Positions 1 through 7,358 of a stretch of 15,636 bases of DNA are shown here, one piece after another (the stretch's first letter is position 1; every line of letters starts with the position of its first letter). Under the pieces are notes generated by a model, which was not told the DNA's origin, did not search any database, and saw nothing but the letters and a program-made list of their open reading frames with translations. Origin of the DNA: Burkholderiales bacterium (GTDB taxonomy: Bacteria > Pseudomonadota > Gammaproteobacteria > Burkholderiales > Burkholderiaceae_D); assembly GCA_005800405.1 (NCBI GenBank), contig SYFN01000090.1:1-15636 (forward strand), read 5' to 3'. The translations under genes and the position numbers were made by a program.

Positions 1-101
1 AAAGCGGATAAATTCGCAGCGTTTTTAACAAACTTTTAAAATAATTGCCCAAAAATTAGGCAGTTCAAAAATTACTGAGTAAAGTTCCTTGTAAAAGGGA
101 T

Positions 102-287
102 TTGTTCAGCGCTTCCTTAGCAATGAATTGGTTTTACAGTCGTGCTCATGCGAAGGTTATTATTGAAGCTTGGCGACAGCACTACAATGCAGTCCGACCG
201 CACTCCAGTCTGGATTATAAGACACCACTGGAATTCATGTCGGAGTGGGGAAATGAATTAACAAACGGAGCCAGAGTTTCAAGATGA
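102..287 (+). mobile_element. IS3-family transposase (OrfB) C-terminal remnant
   Basis: The translated frame contains WFYSRAHAKVIIEAW followed by HYNAVRPHSSLDYKTPLEF. This is the hallmark end of the DDE integrase core of IS3-family OrfB transposases (AKxxIEAWRxxYNxxRPHSSL...TPxEF). Only about the last 50 residues are present. Residues before the NWF motif do not look like a transposase, and the DDE catalytic residues are missing, so the copy is dead. The first ATG near the homology is at 123; the TTG at 102 is just the frame's first alternative start. I cannot define the element's terminal repeats. It marks past insertion and decay at the left of the window. Confidence 0.85.
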
Positions 288-948
288 CGGTGGCTTGAAA
301 AAACAAGACAGGTCAGGTCCTCGCGTCGTACCACCACGCGGACTCGCCAAAAAGCGTGGATGTAATCAGCGTCTCCCAAACAATTGGTACTGCCACTTTA
401 TTTTACGGTAAACCGTAGACTCGCATTAAATTGCTGATGATGATGAGTGTTTCTATTTTTGTAGCAGCGCTTTGGAAATCTGCATGATCGTTACGTGCCT
501 ATGCGACAGGTCGAATGCTGCCGAAATGTCGCACCGTCGGTTTCGACGCGGGTTCTGTCGACCCAGCACCAGTCTGCGCGTTGCCTCTTGTTGAGGCGAT
601 ATTCCCTTGCACACGCAAAGACGCAATATCTCGGCTTTAGTTGGTTCGTATGCAGAATATCTGCTTGGCTGAAGTCCGGCTTTGGTCAGAACCCCTTATC
701 AAAACACCGGTGCCAGGGTTAGGTTGAACCTAGCGTACCAATGTACTTCTGTGGTGCACCGAGATTGCCAGCAACCGCAGCGCGCCGTGCCGGTGGCATT
801 GCAACGAAACCAAGACCAGCAGAATCAGCGCCAATGCCTTGGAGGTAAAATTTTTTGAATCTATTGCGATATCTCCTCAAACATTCCAATGTCCCGTACA
901 TGATTTCTTGAAAGGAATTTTATATTTTTTTGAACCTATAACCGCCCG
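288..948. other. Non-coding or decayed region
   Basis: No gene can be supported here. Short open frames exist (495-722 on plus, 719-901 on minus), but they lack a ribosome binding site and any recognisable motif. A perfect 13-base palindrome (TAGGTT-g-AACCTA) lies at 720-732. The stretch directly follows the transposase remnant and is probably insertion-sequence debris or degraded intergenic DNA. Confidence 0.5.
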
Positions 949-1455
949 ATGTCACTGATTGATCCCAATCATTATTTCTTTGAAGCCATGTTTACAAGCA
1001 AATCTTTTGAAAGTCGGCTGGCCTCCGTCAAAAATGCTCTGGAAGCACCTACCAGGAAACCACCTGTTCCCAAAGACAGGCTCCCAAAAATTCACCCTAA
1101 AATACCAAAAAAATAGAATCAATTTGCCGACTTCGGATTTGAATACAAAAAGGACTACGGCAAAAAAGAGCTCGCTGCACTCCAACTGTGGAAATCGACA
1201 ATCATGATGGTCGGAAGCTTCACTGAGCGAGCGCCTGAATCGCAACGGTGGGCACGATCAGAACTCCAGGAATTCCTGACACAAATAGAAATCTGCCTTG
1301 ACCTGAAAACTGGAAAGCTCGATCTTCAGCAGTACGGGAATCTCCTGCTCAAACTGGATGCCATCGCTCCCTTCAAGGATGGTGAGCTCGCTGAAGATCT
1401 GAAATCTTTGGATGCGATAGTCAGTGCCTATGGAGACAAACTTGCAGCCCAGTAG
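949..1455 (+). pseudogene. Unknown 168-codon reading frame interrupted by an in-frame TAG
   Basis: An ATG at 949 opens a 55-residue frame beginning MSLIDPNHYFFEAMF that stops at TAG 1114-1116. The same frame continues without another stop to TAG 1453-1455, passing through ATG codons at 1204 and 1207. Both sides look like one soluble, charged protein: the first part is basic and Pro/Lys-rich, the second is helical and Leu/Glu/Lys-rich (for example RSELQEFLTQIEICLDL). No frame change is involved, so a single substitution (such as CAG or AAG to TAG) explains the break. No strong Shine-Dalgarno precedes 949 or 1204; an AAAGGA lies about 33 bases upstream of 949. Alternatives are a shorter downstream gene from 1204 (83 aa), stop readthrough, or a base-call error. 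I do not recognise the family. Confidence 0.5.
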
Positions 1456-1927
1456 TGACGCCATCGATCTTCGCGCCAGCGTCGCCGACTGTACTGGCGA
1501 ATGGGAAGTGTGATCGCGCAGCTTTCGCTCGCCGCCGACAAATGAGTGGGCGACTGGTGTCGTTACCCACTGTGGATGGTCATTTGAGAATACAGACCCC
1601 CGTCTTTGTTGAGATCCCATACCGAACCACACCCAAATAGGCCATAAAATCAAAGGCTTGTGACCAATTCTGGGATACACAAAGCGGCGAATGCCATTTC
1701 ACCCTGGGATCCCCGGTGTTCCCACAAATCCGTTTTTTGACGATAAACTGCCTTCTGACTTTACTTTGCAGGGCGCCTGCTTTGGCATTGCCTCAAGCAA
1801 CGACGCTGAGAACATAAGAATACGCAAAAGTATCGACTGCCGAGGAGCGCTCAGGGGCCGCAAATGGCTCTGGTAGACAGAGCGCTGTACAGCCGTTGTG
1901 CACCATCACCTGCCGGGGAAGATCTCG
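1456..1927. other. Intergenic region without recognisable gene
   Basis: This stretch of about 470 bases lies between the interrupted frame and the aldolase-family gene. Short frames at 1455-1640 and 1691-1876 have no ribosome binding site or recognisable protein character. The promoter of the downstream gene pair probably lies here, but I could not identify a convincing -35/-10 pair. Confidence 0.4.
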
Positions 1928-2695
1928 ATGTCAATTCAAAAACTACCCGCCACCACCAACGCCGACGCGATCTGGCAAGCCAAGGTTCACCTGGCTGCTG
2001 CCTTGCGTCTGGCAGTACTCGACGGTCTGGAAGAAGGTATCGACAATCACTTCACCATTATCGTCCCGGGCCGAACCGACCAATATTTGCTGCTGCCCTT
2101 CGGTCTTCATTGGTCGGAGGCCCGCGCCAGTGACATCATCGTATTCAATGACAAGGGCGAGACGCTCGAAGGCGATGGTGTCGTCGAACTCTCCGCGCAG
2201 TGCATTCACGCCCCACTGCACAGGATCACGGGTGCCCAAGTGGTGATGCATACCCATCAACCCTGGGCGACAGCACTCAATATGCTGCAGAACAATCGGC
2301 TGCTGCCAGCGAGCCAGACTGCTGCGTTTTTTTACAATCGGATTGCGTATGACGATCATTATCAGGGTTTGGCCAAAACCATGGCCGAGGGCGAGCGACT
2401 GGCCACACTGCTGCAGGACAAGCAGGTCATGTTCCTCAAAAATCACGGCGTGATCACCGTGGGAGACACGATAGCGCAGGCCTACCGGCGTTTATACAAA
2501 CTCGAAAAAGCCTGTCAGACGCAGTTGCTGGCGATGAGTAGCAGCCAGCCTCTGGAGGTGATGGGCGAAGCCGTCATCGCTGACGTATTGCAGCGCGCGC
2601 CCGAAGACCGTCATCCGATCCGTGAGCGGGAACGACTCTATTTCGAAGCCATGATGCGTGTGCTGGATCGCGTCAATCCCGGCTACGCTGAATGA
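1928..2695 (+). CDS. Class II aldolase/adducin family protein
   Basis: The 255-residue product has the class II aldolase/adducin fold signature. VVMHTHQP at residues 106-112 supplies the metal-ligand pair H108 and H110, and LKNHGVITVG at 170-179 supplies the third ligand H173. An N-terminal IDNHFTIIVPG (about 38-48) replaces the usual GNxS phosphate-loop segment. Aligned by eye to fuculose-phosphate aldolase, the catalytic Glu position just before the first conserved His (H94) is Ala or Gln. It may therefore be an aldolase-fold enzyme that is not a classical sugar-phosphate aldolase. I prefer the ATG at 1928 because GGGGAAG precedes it at good spacing and MSIQKL starts the conserved part; an upstream in-frame ATG at 1898 would add ten residues. 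The cyclase-family gene follows 101 bases downstream on the same strand. Family call is firm; substrate unknown. Confidence 0.88.
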   Translation: MSIQKLPATTNADAIWQAKVHLAAALRLAVLDGLEEGIDNHFTIIVPGRTDQYLLLPFGLHWSEARASDIIVFNDKGETLEGDGVVELSAQCIHAPLHRITGAQVVMHTHQPWATALNMLQNNRLLPASQTAAFFYNRIAYDDHYQGLAKTMAEGERLATLLQDKQVMFLKNHGVITVGDTIAQAYRRLYKLEKACQTQLLAMSSSQPLEVMGEAVIADVLQRAPEDRHPIRERERLYFEAMMRVLDRVNPGYAE

Positions 2696-2780
2696 ACAGT
2701 ATCGGGATACAAACGTATTGCGATGATCTTGCGTTCTATCTTTACTGACGCAATCACCCCCTGAAACGATCCGCTCTTCT

Positions 2781-2796
2781 GGCCAAGGAGGCCTGC
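2781..2796 (+). promoter_or_regulatory. Strong Shine-Dalgarno of the cyclase-family gene
   Basis: AAGGAGG lies a few bases upstream of ATG 2797 and fixes that start. It indicates efficient translation of the second gene of the pair. Confidence 0.7.
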
Positions 2797-3858
2797 ATGT
2801 CGCCAACGCACCGCTGGAAACACCGACCACCCGGTTCCAACTGGGGAGATTTTGGCGAGAATGATCAGGCAGGTCGACTGAACTTGATCACCCGGGAAAA
2901 AGTTTTACAGGGCATCGCCGAAGTACATGAGGGCCTGTCATTCAACCTCAGTCTGCCACTCGACGTACCGGGTGGCAATGTACTCAATCCCCGAAGACAT
3001 CCACCCGTACTGCGGCCAACGCTGCGTAACGGGCAACCCAACATGAACTATGCGCTGAACGTGGATGATCCTGCGCATACCGACGTCGTCAGCGATGATC
3101 TCGTCATTCTGCATACGCAATACAGTACCCAGTGGGATAGCCTTGCGCATGTCGGATCCTTGTTCGATGCTGACGGCGATGGTGTGAAAGAGTCGGTGTA
3201 CTACAACGGCTACCGTGCTCATACCCATGTATTCAGTGCAGCCGAATCCTCAGAGGCTGACGTCTTCACGTCAACGCCCATCGCGCAGCGATCAACCTCC
3301 ACAGCGCAGGCCTTGGGTATCGAAAAAATGTCCGAGCGATGCGTGCAGGGGCGTGCGGTCATGATTGATCTGCGTGCGCATTTGGGTGACGCTCGGGTGC
3401 TGGTCGGCTATGCGGTGCTCACCGACATACTCGCCAAAGATGCCATCACGATCGAACCCGGCGATATGGTCTGCCTGCATACGGGTTTTGCCGACCGTCT
3501 GCTCGAGATGAATCGCAATCCAGATGCAGAGGTGTTGAACAAGTGCGGGGCCGTGCTGGACGGACGAGATCCTGCCCTGCTGGAATGGATAACACAATCC
3601 GGATTATCGGTACTTATCGCTGACAATTATGCAGTGGAAGCCCATCCGGTTTCGGCACAGGCGGGCTGCTATGCGGCATTGCCACTTCATGAACATTGCC
3701 TGTTCAAGCTGGGCATCCATCTGGGTGAGCTCTGGCACCTCTCCCCACTGGCGAACTGGTTGCGCGCGCACGCACGCAACCGCTTTCTGTTGACTGCCCC
3801 GCCTTTACGTCTGCCGGGCGCTGTGGGGTCTCCGGTCACACCCATCGCGACGGTGTAA
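2797..3858 (+). CDS. Cyclase family protein (kynurenine formamidase-like fold, COG1878 type)
   Basis: The 353-residue protein matches the large 'cyclase' branch of the kynurenine formamidase-like superfamily. It has the N-terminal WGxxDQxGxLNLIT segment (WGDFGENDQAGRLNLIT, about 16-32), the metal-site segment QYSTQWDSLAHVG (108-120), and a C-terminal GDMVCLHTGF (222-231) with IADNYAVEAHP further on. In the canonical HxGTHxDxxxH motif the two first His positions are Gln here (Q108, Q112), while D114 and H118 are kept; the TQWD form is known in this branch. The family hydrolyses amides, lactones or related bonds in cytosolic catabolic routes. It is likely co-transcribed with the upstream aldolase-family gene. 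No signal peptide. Substrate unknown. Confidence 0.85.
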   Translation: MSPTHRWKHRPPGSNWGDFGENDQAGRLNLITREKVLQGIAEVHEGLSFNLSLPLDVPGGNVLNPRRHPPVLRPTLRNGQPNMNYALNVDDPAHTDVVSDDLVILHTQYSTQWDSLAHVGSLFDADGDGVKESVYYNGYRAHTHVFSAAESSEADVFTSTPIAQRSTSTAQALGIEKMSERCVQGRAVMIDLRAHLGDARVLVGYAVLTDILAKDAITIEPGDMVCLHTGFADRLLEMNRNPDAEVLNKCGAVLDGRDPALLEWITQSGLSVLIADNYAVEAHPVSAQAGCYAALPLHEHCLFKLGIHLGELWHLSPLANWLRAHARNRFLLTAPPLRLPGAVGSPVTPIATV

Positions 3859-3865
3859 ATCACCT

Positions 3866-3891
3866 CCCGCAATGAGCACTCTCATGGCGGG
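3866..3891. terminator. Hairpin between convergent genes
   Basis: CCCGC-a-ATGAG-cact-CTCAT-g-GCGGG forms two perfect 5-bp helices separated by one A/G mismatch and closed by a 4-base loop. It starts seven bases after the cyclase stop and lies between two converging genes, so it could terminate transcription from either side. No clear U tract follows, so intrinsic termination is not certain. Confidence 0.5.
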
Positions 3892-3958
3892 CTCAGTCCT
3901 ACCCTCCAAGCTTGTGATGGAGCCAACTGACTGACCAAGCCCTGCCGCGCCGATGAGA

Positions 3959-4447
3959 TCAGTCGATCGTGCACTCCGACTCAACCACCAACCAATTCTC
4001 CGGTAAATAGCGGGTCTGGTAGTCACAGCCCCCTTTGATATTTTTATATTTTCCTGTTCCGCCGACATAGCGAGTTTTTCCCTTGCCGCCAGTACCTGCG
4101 CTCAGATCACCCTGCTTTCGCTCTGAAATCCCGTAAAGCACGTCACCGTCCTTATCGGTGATTGTGCAATTGGCGACGATATCGGTGGAATCGTTGATCC
4201 GAGCCGATCGCAGTAAGCAGTTTTGAATACTCTGCCCATTGGGCATTGATGCACTCGTGCTTCCGTAAGCCTCAAGCACGCCCTTCAGACTACCCACCGT
4301 GATCTTCCCGCCATTCCATTCCACAGTCTGAAAATCACTTTTTGCAACGGCAGAAGTTTTATAGGTGGTGCCCGCGGCAGCGGCACCGGCGGCGCTGACC
4401 AACACCACAAACAGAGCCAGCGATGTTGATCTCGATATCTTGTTCAT
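3959..4447 (-). CDS. Small secreted four-cysteine protein of unknown function
   Basis: The 162-residue product starts with a typical Sec signal peptide: basic MNKISR, then a hydrophobic stretch to about residue 24 ending in Ala-rich sequence. The mature part has four Cys (C77, C94, C141, C159), consistent with two disulfides in the periplasm or outside the cell. YVGGTGKYKNIKGG (about 127-140) resembles the GGTGKYxxxxG motif of small beta-barrel proteins of the allene oxide cyclase/dirigent type; this is a similarity by eye, not an assignment. GAGGAGGAG just upstream of the ATG is an excellent ribosome binding site. It is a monocistronic minus-strand gene, convergent with the cyclase gene and divergent from the small membrane protein gene. 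Confidence 0.75.
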   Translation of the reverse strand: MNKISRSTSLALFVVLVSAAGAAAAGTTYKTSAVAKSDFQTVEWNGGKITVGSLKGVLEAYGSTSASMPNGQSIQNCLLRSARINDSTDIVANCTITDKDGDVLYGISERKQGDLSAGTGGKGKTRYVGGTGKYKNIKGGCDYQTRYLPENWLVVESECTID

Positions 4448-4962
4448 TATTCTCCTCCTCGGTAGGTAGATTCAGAGTCTGCAGCACGCCGTTTCGCTTG
4501 TGAGCTCCGTGCGCCAAGTAATTTTGCAATGAAATACTCACGCTGCGCAAGATTTACAAAATTTGAAACAAACAGCGTAAAAAACTCAAGAGAAATCAAC
4601 TGCAGGAGGGGAGAATCCTGCCGCGAACAAGCAAGCTAACTCGTAGTCCAACTCAGAGTCTGCACCTTAATCAAATAAAACACAGCGATTCGTCCTACGC
4701 TTTTCTATGAGTGTTATTTTTTTAACTACATTTCGATGTCCTCACGCATTGCACGGTACCTCTCAGCCCATTTTCTGGGTGAAGCGCGACCGAGCGCTAT
4801 GACCTCGGCCAGCTTTCAAAGTCGTACTTTTTTGTTGTCACAATATACTGTACAGCACAGTTGACACTGGTCGTCCGAGTGGATAATCAGACGGCCCCCA
4901 GCTGCGCTGGTCAACGCGGAAACGAAGGCTCGACGATTTGAATCAACCACCGGAGTAAGACT
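4448..4962. promoter_or_regulatory. Divergent intergenic region with direct repeat and promoter-like site
   Basis: This 515-base AT-richer region separates two divergent genes and must hold both promoters. The 12-mer TCAGAGTCTGCA occurs twice in direct orientation, at 4472-4483 and 4653-4664. Near the right side are a dyad ACTGT-N5-ACAGT (4847-4861) and a sigma70-like box pair. I see no supportable gene. Confidence 0.5.
4861..4887 (+). promoter_or_regulatory. Candidate sigma70 promoter for the 4963 gene
   Basis: TTGACA (4861-4866) matches the -35 consensus exactly. GATAAT (4882-4887) matches five of six -10 positions, but the spacer is only 15 bases, shorter than ideal. The ACTGT-N5-ACAGT dyad abuts the -35 box and could be an operator. 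The gene start lies about 75 bases downstream. Confidence 0.4.
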
Positions 4963-5208
4963 ATGAACGCTTACATTGCTCTTTTCCTCGTCGCGGGTGC
5001 CTGCTTTGGTCTCGCCACATTTTCGTGCCGGCACTGGTTCAGCGAGGGACCTCACAAGCCGGAGGATGCCATTCACCCCGCCTCGCTCGGTGGTCGCGCA
5101 TTCTGGGCGATGGTATGCACCTTTCTTTGGCCAATCATGATCGTCACCGGCATCAACACGGCCTGGGTGCTCGCAAAGCGAAGGCGAGCTCTTCCGCAAA
5201 AGCCGTAG
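4963..5208 (+). CDS. Small inner-membrane protein, two predicted helices
   Basis: The 81-residue product has a hydrophobic N-terminus (YIALFLVAGACFGLATF, about 4-20), a polar loop around HWFSEGPHKPED, and a second hydrophobic helix (FWAMVCTFLWPIMIVTGI, about 47-64). It ends in a basic tail (AKRRRALPQKP), which predicts a cytoplasmic C-terminus by the positive-inside rule. CCGGAG precedes the ATG at usable spacing. It lies 44 bases upstream of the MipA/OmpV-like gene on the same strand and is probably co-transcribed with it. I do not recognise a family. Confidence 0.65.
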   Translation: MNAYIALFLVAGACFGLATFSCRHWFSEGPHKPEDAIHPASLGGRAFWAMVCTFLWPIMIVTGINTAWVLAKRRRALPQKP

Positions 5209-5252
5209 ATAATGGCGTCTTCCGTATAAACCGCTCAGCCTCAGGATACGAG

Positions 5253-6041
5253 ATGACTCCTTTTCAAAAGTCGATATTCAGTACGCTATTGGCCGTTCTC
5301 TCACTCGTCTCTGATGCCATCGCTCAGTCGGTGGCCGAGAAGCAGGCGCAGCCACCGATACCGTCCGGGAGCAATTTCCTCGGTCTTGGTATCGGGGCTT
5401 TCCCAAAAACCTCGGGCAGCAGTGATTTGCGCGTGATGGCACTGCCGGTGGTTCAGTACAACTGGAACAATATCGCTTACATCTCGGGGCTGAAGGCCGG
5501 CGTCTGGGGCTTTACCTCAGAGGACAGATCCCTGCGTATCGGCCTGTACGCCGAACCACGGTTCGGCTACAACGCCAGCGACAATGCGCGAACGGCAGGC
5601 ATGGCCGATCGTGAGTTTGCAATCGACGCTGGACCAAGCATGCGCTGGACCACACCCGCTGGCGTGGTGAACCTTGAGTATGGGTTTGATGTGACCGGCC
5701 GCAGCCATGGGCAGGCGGCGCAGATGCAATTCATTCGCCCGCTAATAACGGGGCAAGGATTTCGCTTGAATGGTCTGGCGGCTGCCTCGTGGCAGAACGC
5801 CGCGATGAATGACTACTACTGGGGCATGCGAGCCTCGGAAACACCCGACGGACTGGCGCGTAATGTGGGGGCTGGCGTGAGCTTCTCGGCGGGCCTGACG
5901 GGCCTCTACGCAATAGGTGGTAGCGGCGCCGTCTTTTTTGGGGTGAGCGTCAACCGTCTGTCCAATACACAAGCCAATAGTCCTGTTGCGGAGCGGAGTT
6001 ACACGCCGCTGATGTACCTTGGCTATGGGTGGCGCATGTGA
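5253..6041 (+). CDS. MipA/OmpV family outer membrane protein
   Basis: The 262-residue product has a signal peptide (MTPFQKSIFSTLLAVLSLVSDAIAQ, cleaved near residue 25) followed by a beta-rich barrel. Typical MipA/OmpV features are NFLGLGIGAFPKTSGS near the mature N-terminus, VVQYNWNN, GLYAEPRFGYNAS, and repeated aromatic/glycine strands up to the C-terminal YLGYGWRM. The family comprises outer membrane barrels, some linked to murein-hydrolase scaffolding (MipA) or antibiotic and osmotic responses. I chose ATG 5253 over an upstream in-frame extension to 5025 because AGGA precedes it and the signal peptide begins exactly there. A hairpin overlaps the stop codon. Confidence 0.82.
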   Translation: MTPFQKSIFSTLLAVLSLVSDAIAQSVAEKQAQPPIPSGSNFLGLGIGAFPKTSGSSDLRVMALPVVQYNWNNIAYISGLKAGVWGFTSEDRSLRIGLYAEPRFGYNASDNARTAGMADREFAIDAGPSMRWTTPAGVVNLEYGFDVTGRSHGQAAQMQFIRPLITGQGFRLNGLAAASWQNAAMNDYYWGMRASETPDGLARNVGAGVSFSAGLTGLYAIGGSGAVFFGVSVNRLSNTQANSPVAERSYTPLMYLGYGWRM

Positions 6042-6066
6042 GCCGATGGGCTCGGACCATCGGTTT
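6041..6066 (+). terminator. Terminator-like hairpin after the MipA-like gene
   Basis: AGCCGATGG-(7)-CCATCGGTT forms a 9-bp stem with one G-U pair. It begins inside the stop codon and is followed by TTTGTAAAA. The T tract is short, so it may be only a partial terminator before the CIA30 gene. Confidence 0.5.
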
Positions 6067-6143
6067 GTAAAACCAACGCGAATACCAGTCGCTGAGTCAT
6101 GGCTATATGGACAGTTTCCTCAGTTGCACCTGGGAGCATCACG

Positions 6144-6707
6144 ATGCGGTTATCTCGAAGAGTCATGCTCATGCGTTTGGCACTTGGGTCTTTATTTCTA
6201 TTTCACGCGCAGGGCCACACCCGAGACAGTACCGGCATCATGGACTTCAGAAATCCAGATTTCTCCAAAGCGATGCGCATCGTCAATGACGATGTCATGG
6301 GTGGGCGATCCGATTCCCGCTTCATCAGCGATCCTGAGGGGGTGATCTTTGAAGGGATGGTCTCACTGGAAAATAACGGTGGCTTTGCTTCCATGCGCTG
6401 CCCAGCCGATGTCCTCCAGGGAGTTTCATCATTGAAGCTCACGTCCCGCGGTGACGGTAAACGCTATCAGCTGATCCTGCGAACCGATGCCTCCACTACG
6501 GCGCCGCTCTATAAATGCCCGTTCGATTCCTCAACCGAATGGAGCACTCATCAATTTCATCCAGGGGATTTTGAGGCAGTATTCCGCGGTCGTCCGGTAT
6601 CGGCAAAGCCGCTTGTTTTTTCCGAAGCCAAGGAGTTCGGTATCCTGATCGCTGACAAGCAAGCTGGCGCGTTCCGGATCCAGCTTAGTCAACTGGAACT
6701 CCTCTAG
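6144..6707 (+). CDS. CIA30 family protein with N-terminal export signal
   Basis: The 187-residue product contains the CIA30 (NDUFAF1-like) signature VNDDVMGGRSDS (47-58) and SLENNGGFASMR (74-85), followed by the beta-sandwich segments typical of this galactose-binding-like fold. Bacterial CIA30 proteins are of uncertain function; the eukaryotic relative assists complex I assembly. Residues 1-23 (basic MRLSRR, then a hydrophobic stretch) look like a signal peptide, suggesting a periplasmic location. GGGAG lies seven bases before ATG 6144, so I prefer it over ATG 6099. A hairpin after the MipA gene suggests partly independent transcription. Confidence 0.82.
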   Translation: MRLSRRVMLMRLALGSLFLFHAQGHTRDSTGIMDFRNPDFSKAMRIVNDDVMGGRSDSRFISDPEGVIFEGMVSLENNGGFASMRCPADVLQGVSSLKLTSRGDGKRYQLILRTDASTTAPLYKCPFDSSTEWSTHQFHPGDFEAVFRGRPVSAKPLVFSEAKEFGILIADKQAGAFRIQLSQLELL

Positions 6708-6743
6708 CTCGTAGGTATGCTTTGATCTTTGGGGAAAGCAGGG

Positions 6744-6775
6744 GTACGTCGGGATTTCCTCGTATTCCGACGTGC
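6744..6775 (+). terminator. Terminator-like hairpin after the CIA30 gene
   Basis: GTACGTCGGGA and TTCCGACGTGC form an 11-bp stem with two G-U pairs and a 10-base loop. It starts 36 bases past the CIA30 stop and is followed by an AT-only stretch (6776-6792) rather than a T run, so its role as an intrinsic terminator is uncertain. Confidence 0.45.
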
Positions 6776-6792
6776 ATAATAATAAATAATAA

Positions 6793-6895
6793 GAACCTGT
6801 CTCGTTCGGTTGATGGCAAAGCGGCAGTACCGCAGGCACTATAGACGGACGACAAGGTACTGCCAACACCGCCGGCGGCCTAACGAGATAGGTTC
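6793..6895. repeat. Nested inverted-repeat element (MITE-like or structured RNA)
   Basis: Outer arms GAACCTGTCTCGTT (6793-6806) and AACGAGATAGGTTC (6882-6895) match at 13 of 14 positions. The single difference becomes a G-U pair if the plus strand is transcribed. Inside are perfect 9-base arms GGCAGTACC (6823-6831) and GGTACTGCC (6856-6864). No flanking target duplication is obvious. It could be a short non-autonomous transposable element whose ends resemble insertion-sequence termini, or a structured leader for the gene at 6946. Confidence 0.55.
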
Positions 6896-6945
6896 CAGAT
6901 CCGCGCTGTGTGGCGAGCCAGTCCAGCAGAGAGGTGAACAATCAC

Positions 6946-7314
6946 ATGAATAAAAGACATCTCACCCTATTCAAGTGGCATATCGCCTCGCACCGAACTC
7001 GCGCCTGGAAACGCGTGGTCGATGCCTGCCAGGGAGAGGATGTCGAAAGTGAAGGGACCCTGTGGCGCTACTGCGCACTCAGTCAGGTTGAGACCGTCCT
7101 GACCGTCGAAGAACTCAGCCGTTACCTGGTATCTGAATTTCCGTACCACTGGGAACCGCATTCGGACACCGCGGGCTATGTACGCGTCGATGAGTTTCCT
7201 GCACTCCCGGACGAAGATGATGACGAGACAAGCGACCGCCCCTGCGCCAAGGCCAAATGCCCGTGCTGTATGCGCGCAAACAGCTCTCGAGGCTGCTGGT
7301 GCTCACTGAGTTAA
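6946..7314 (+). CDS. Cys-rich acidic protein of unknown function
   Basis: The 122-residue product has a basic N-terminus (MNKRHLTLFKWH), a helical middle (VETVLTVEELSRYLVSEF), an acidic linker (PDEDDDETSD, about 88-97) and a C-terminal cysteine cluster. The cluster reads C-x4-C-x-CC-x8-C-x-C (C100, C105, C107, C108, C117, C119); C28 and C43 lie earlier. The cluster could bind a metal such as zinc, or be redox-active. There is no signal peptide, so it is probably cytosolic. AGAGAGGTGA just before ATG 6946 favours this start over GTG 6910. The globin/YbjN-like gene follows 44 bases downstream on the same strand, suggesting co-transcription. I do not recognise a family. Confidence 0.6.
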   Translation: MNKRHLTLFKWHIASHRTRAWKRVVDACQGEDVESEGTLWRYCALSQVETVLTVEELSRYLVSEFPYHWEPHSDTAGYVRVDEFPALPDEDDDETSDRPCAKAKCPCCMRANSSRGCWCSLS

Positions 7315-7358
7315 ACTTTGCGCGATTCGGATACTCCGGACATCGATAGGAAAAAGCT

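Noticed and set aside
719..901. 60-codon minus-strand frame, with a hydrophobic stretch ending in Cys in a neighbouring frame that resembles a lipoprotein signal
   Set aside because: The hydrophobic frame has no ATG, GTG or TTG start at a suitable place, and neither frame has a supported continuation, so it was not called as a gene.
1114..1116. Pyrrolysine or other recoding at the TAG codon
   Set aside because: No pyrrolysine machinery or recoding signal is visible, and the window looks like an ordinary Pseudomonadota genome; a nonsense mutation or base error is simpler.
1258..1680. A 140-codon minus-strand frame
   Set aside because: It overlaps the second half of the interrupted frame at 949-1455 antisense, and its composition gives no protein-like features.
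4847..4861. LexA (SOS) box candidate ACTGTACAGCACAGT
   Set aside because: The beta/gamma LexA site needs CTGT-N8-ACAG; here the spacing between half-sites is five, so it is kept only as an unassigned dyad.
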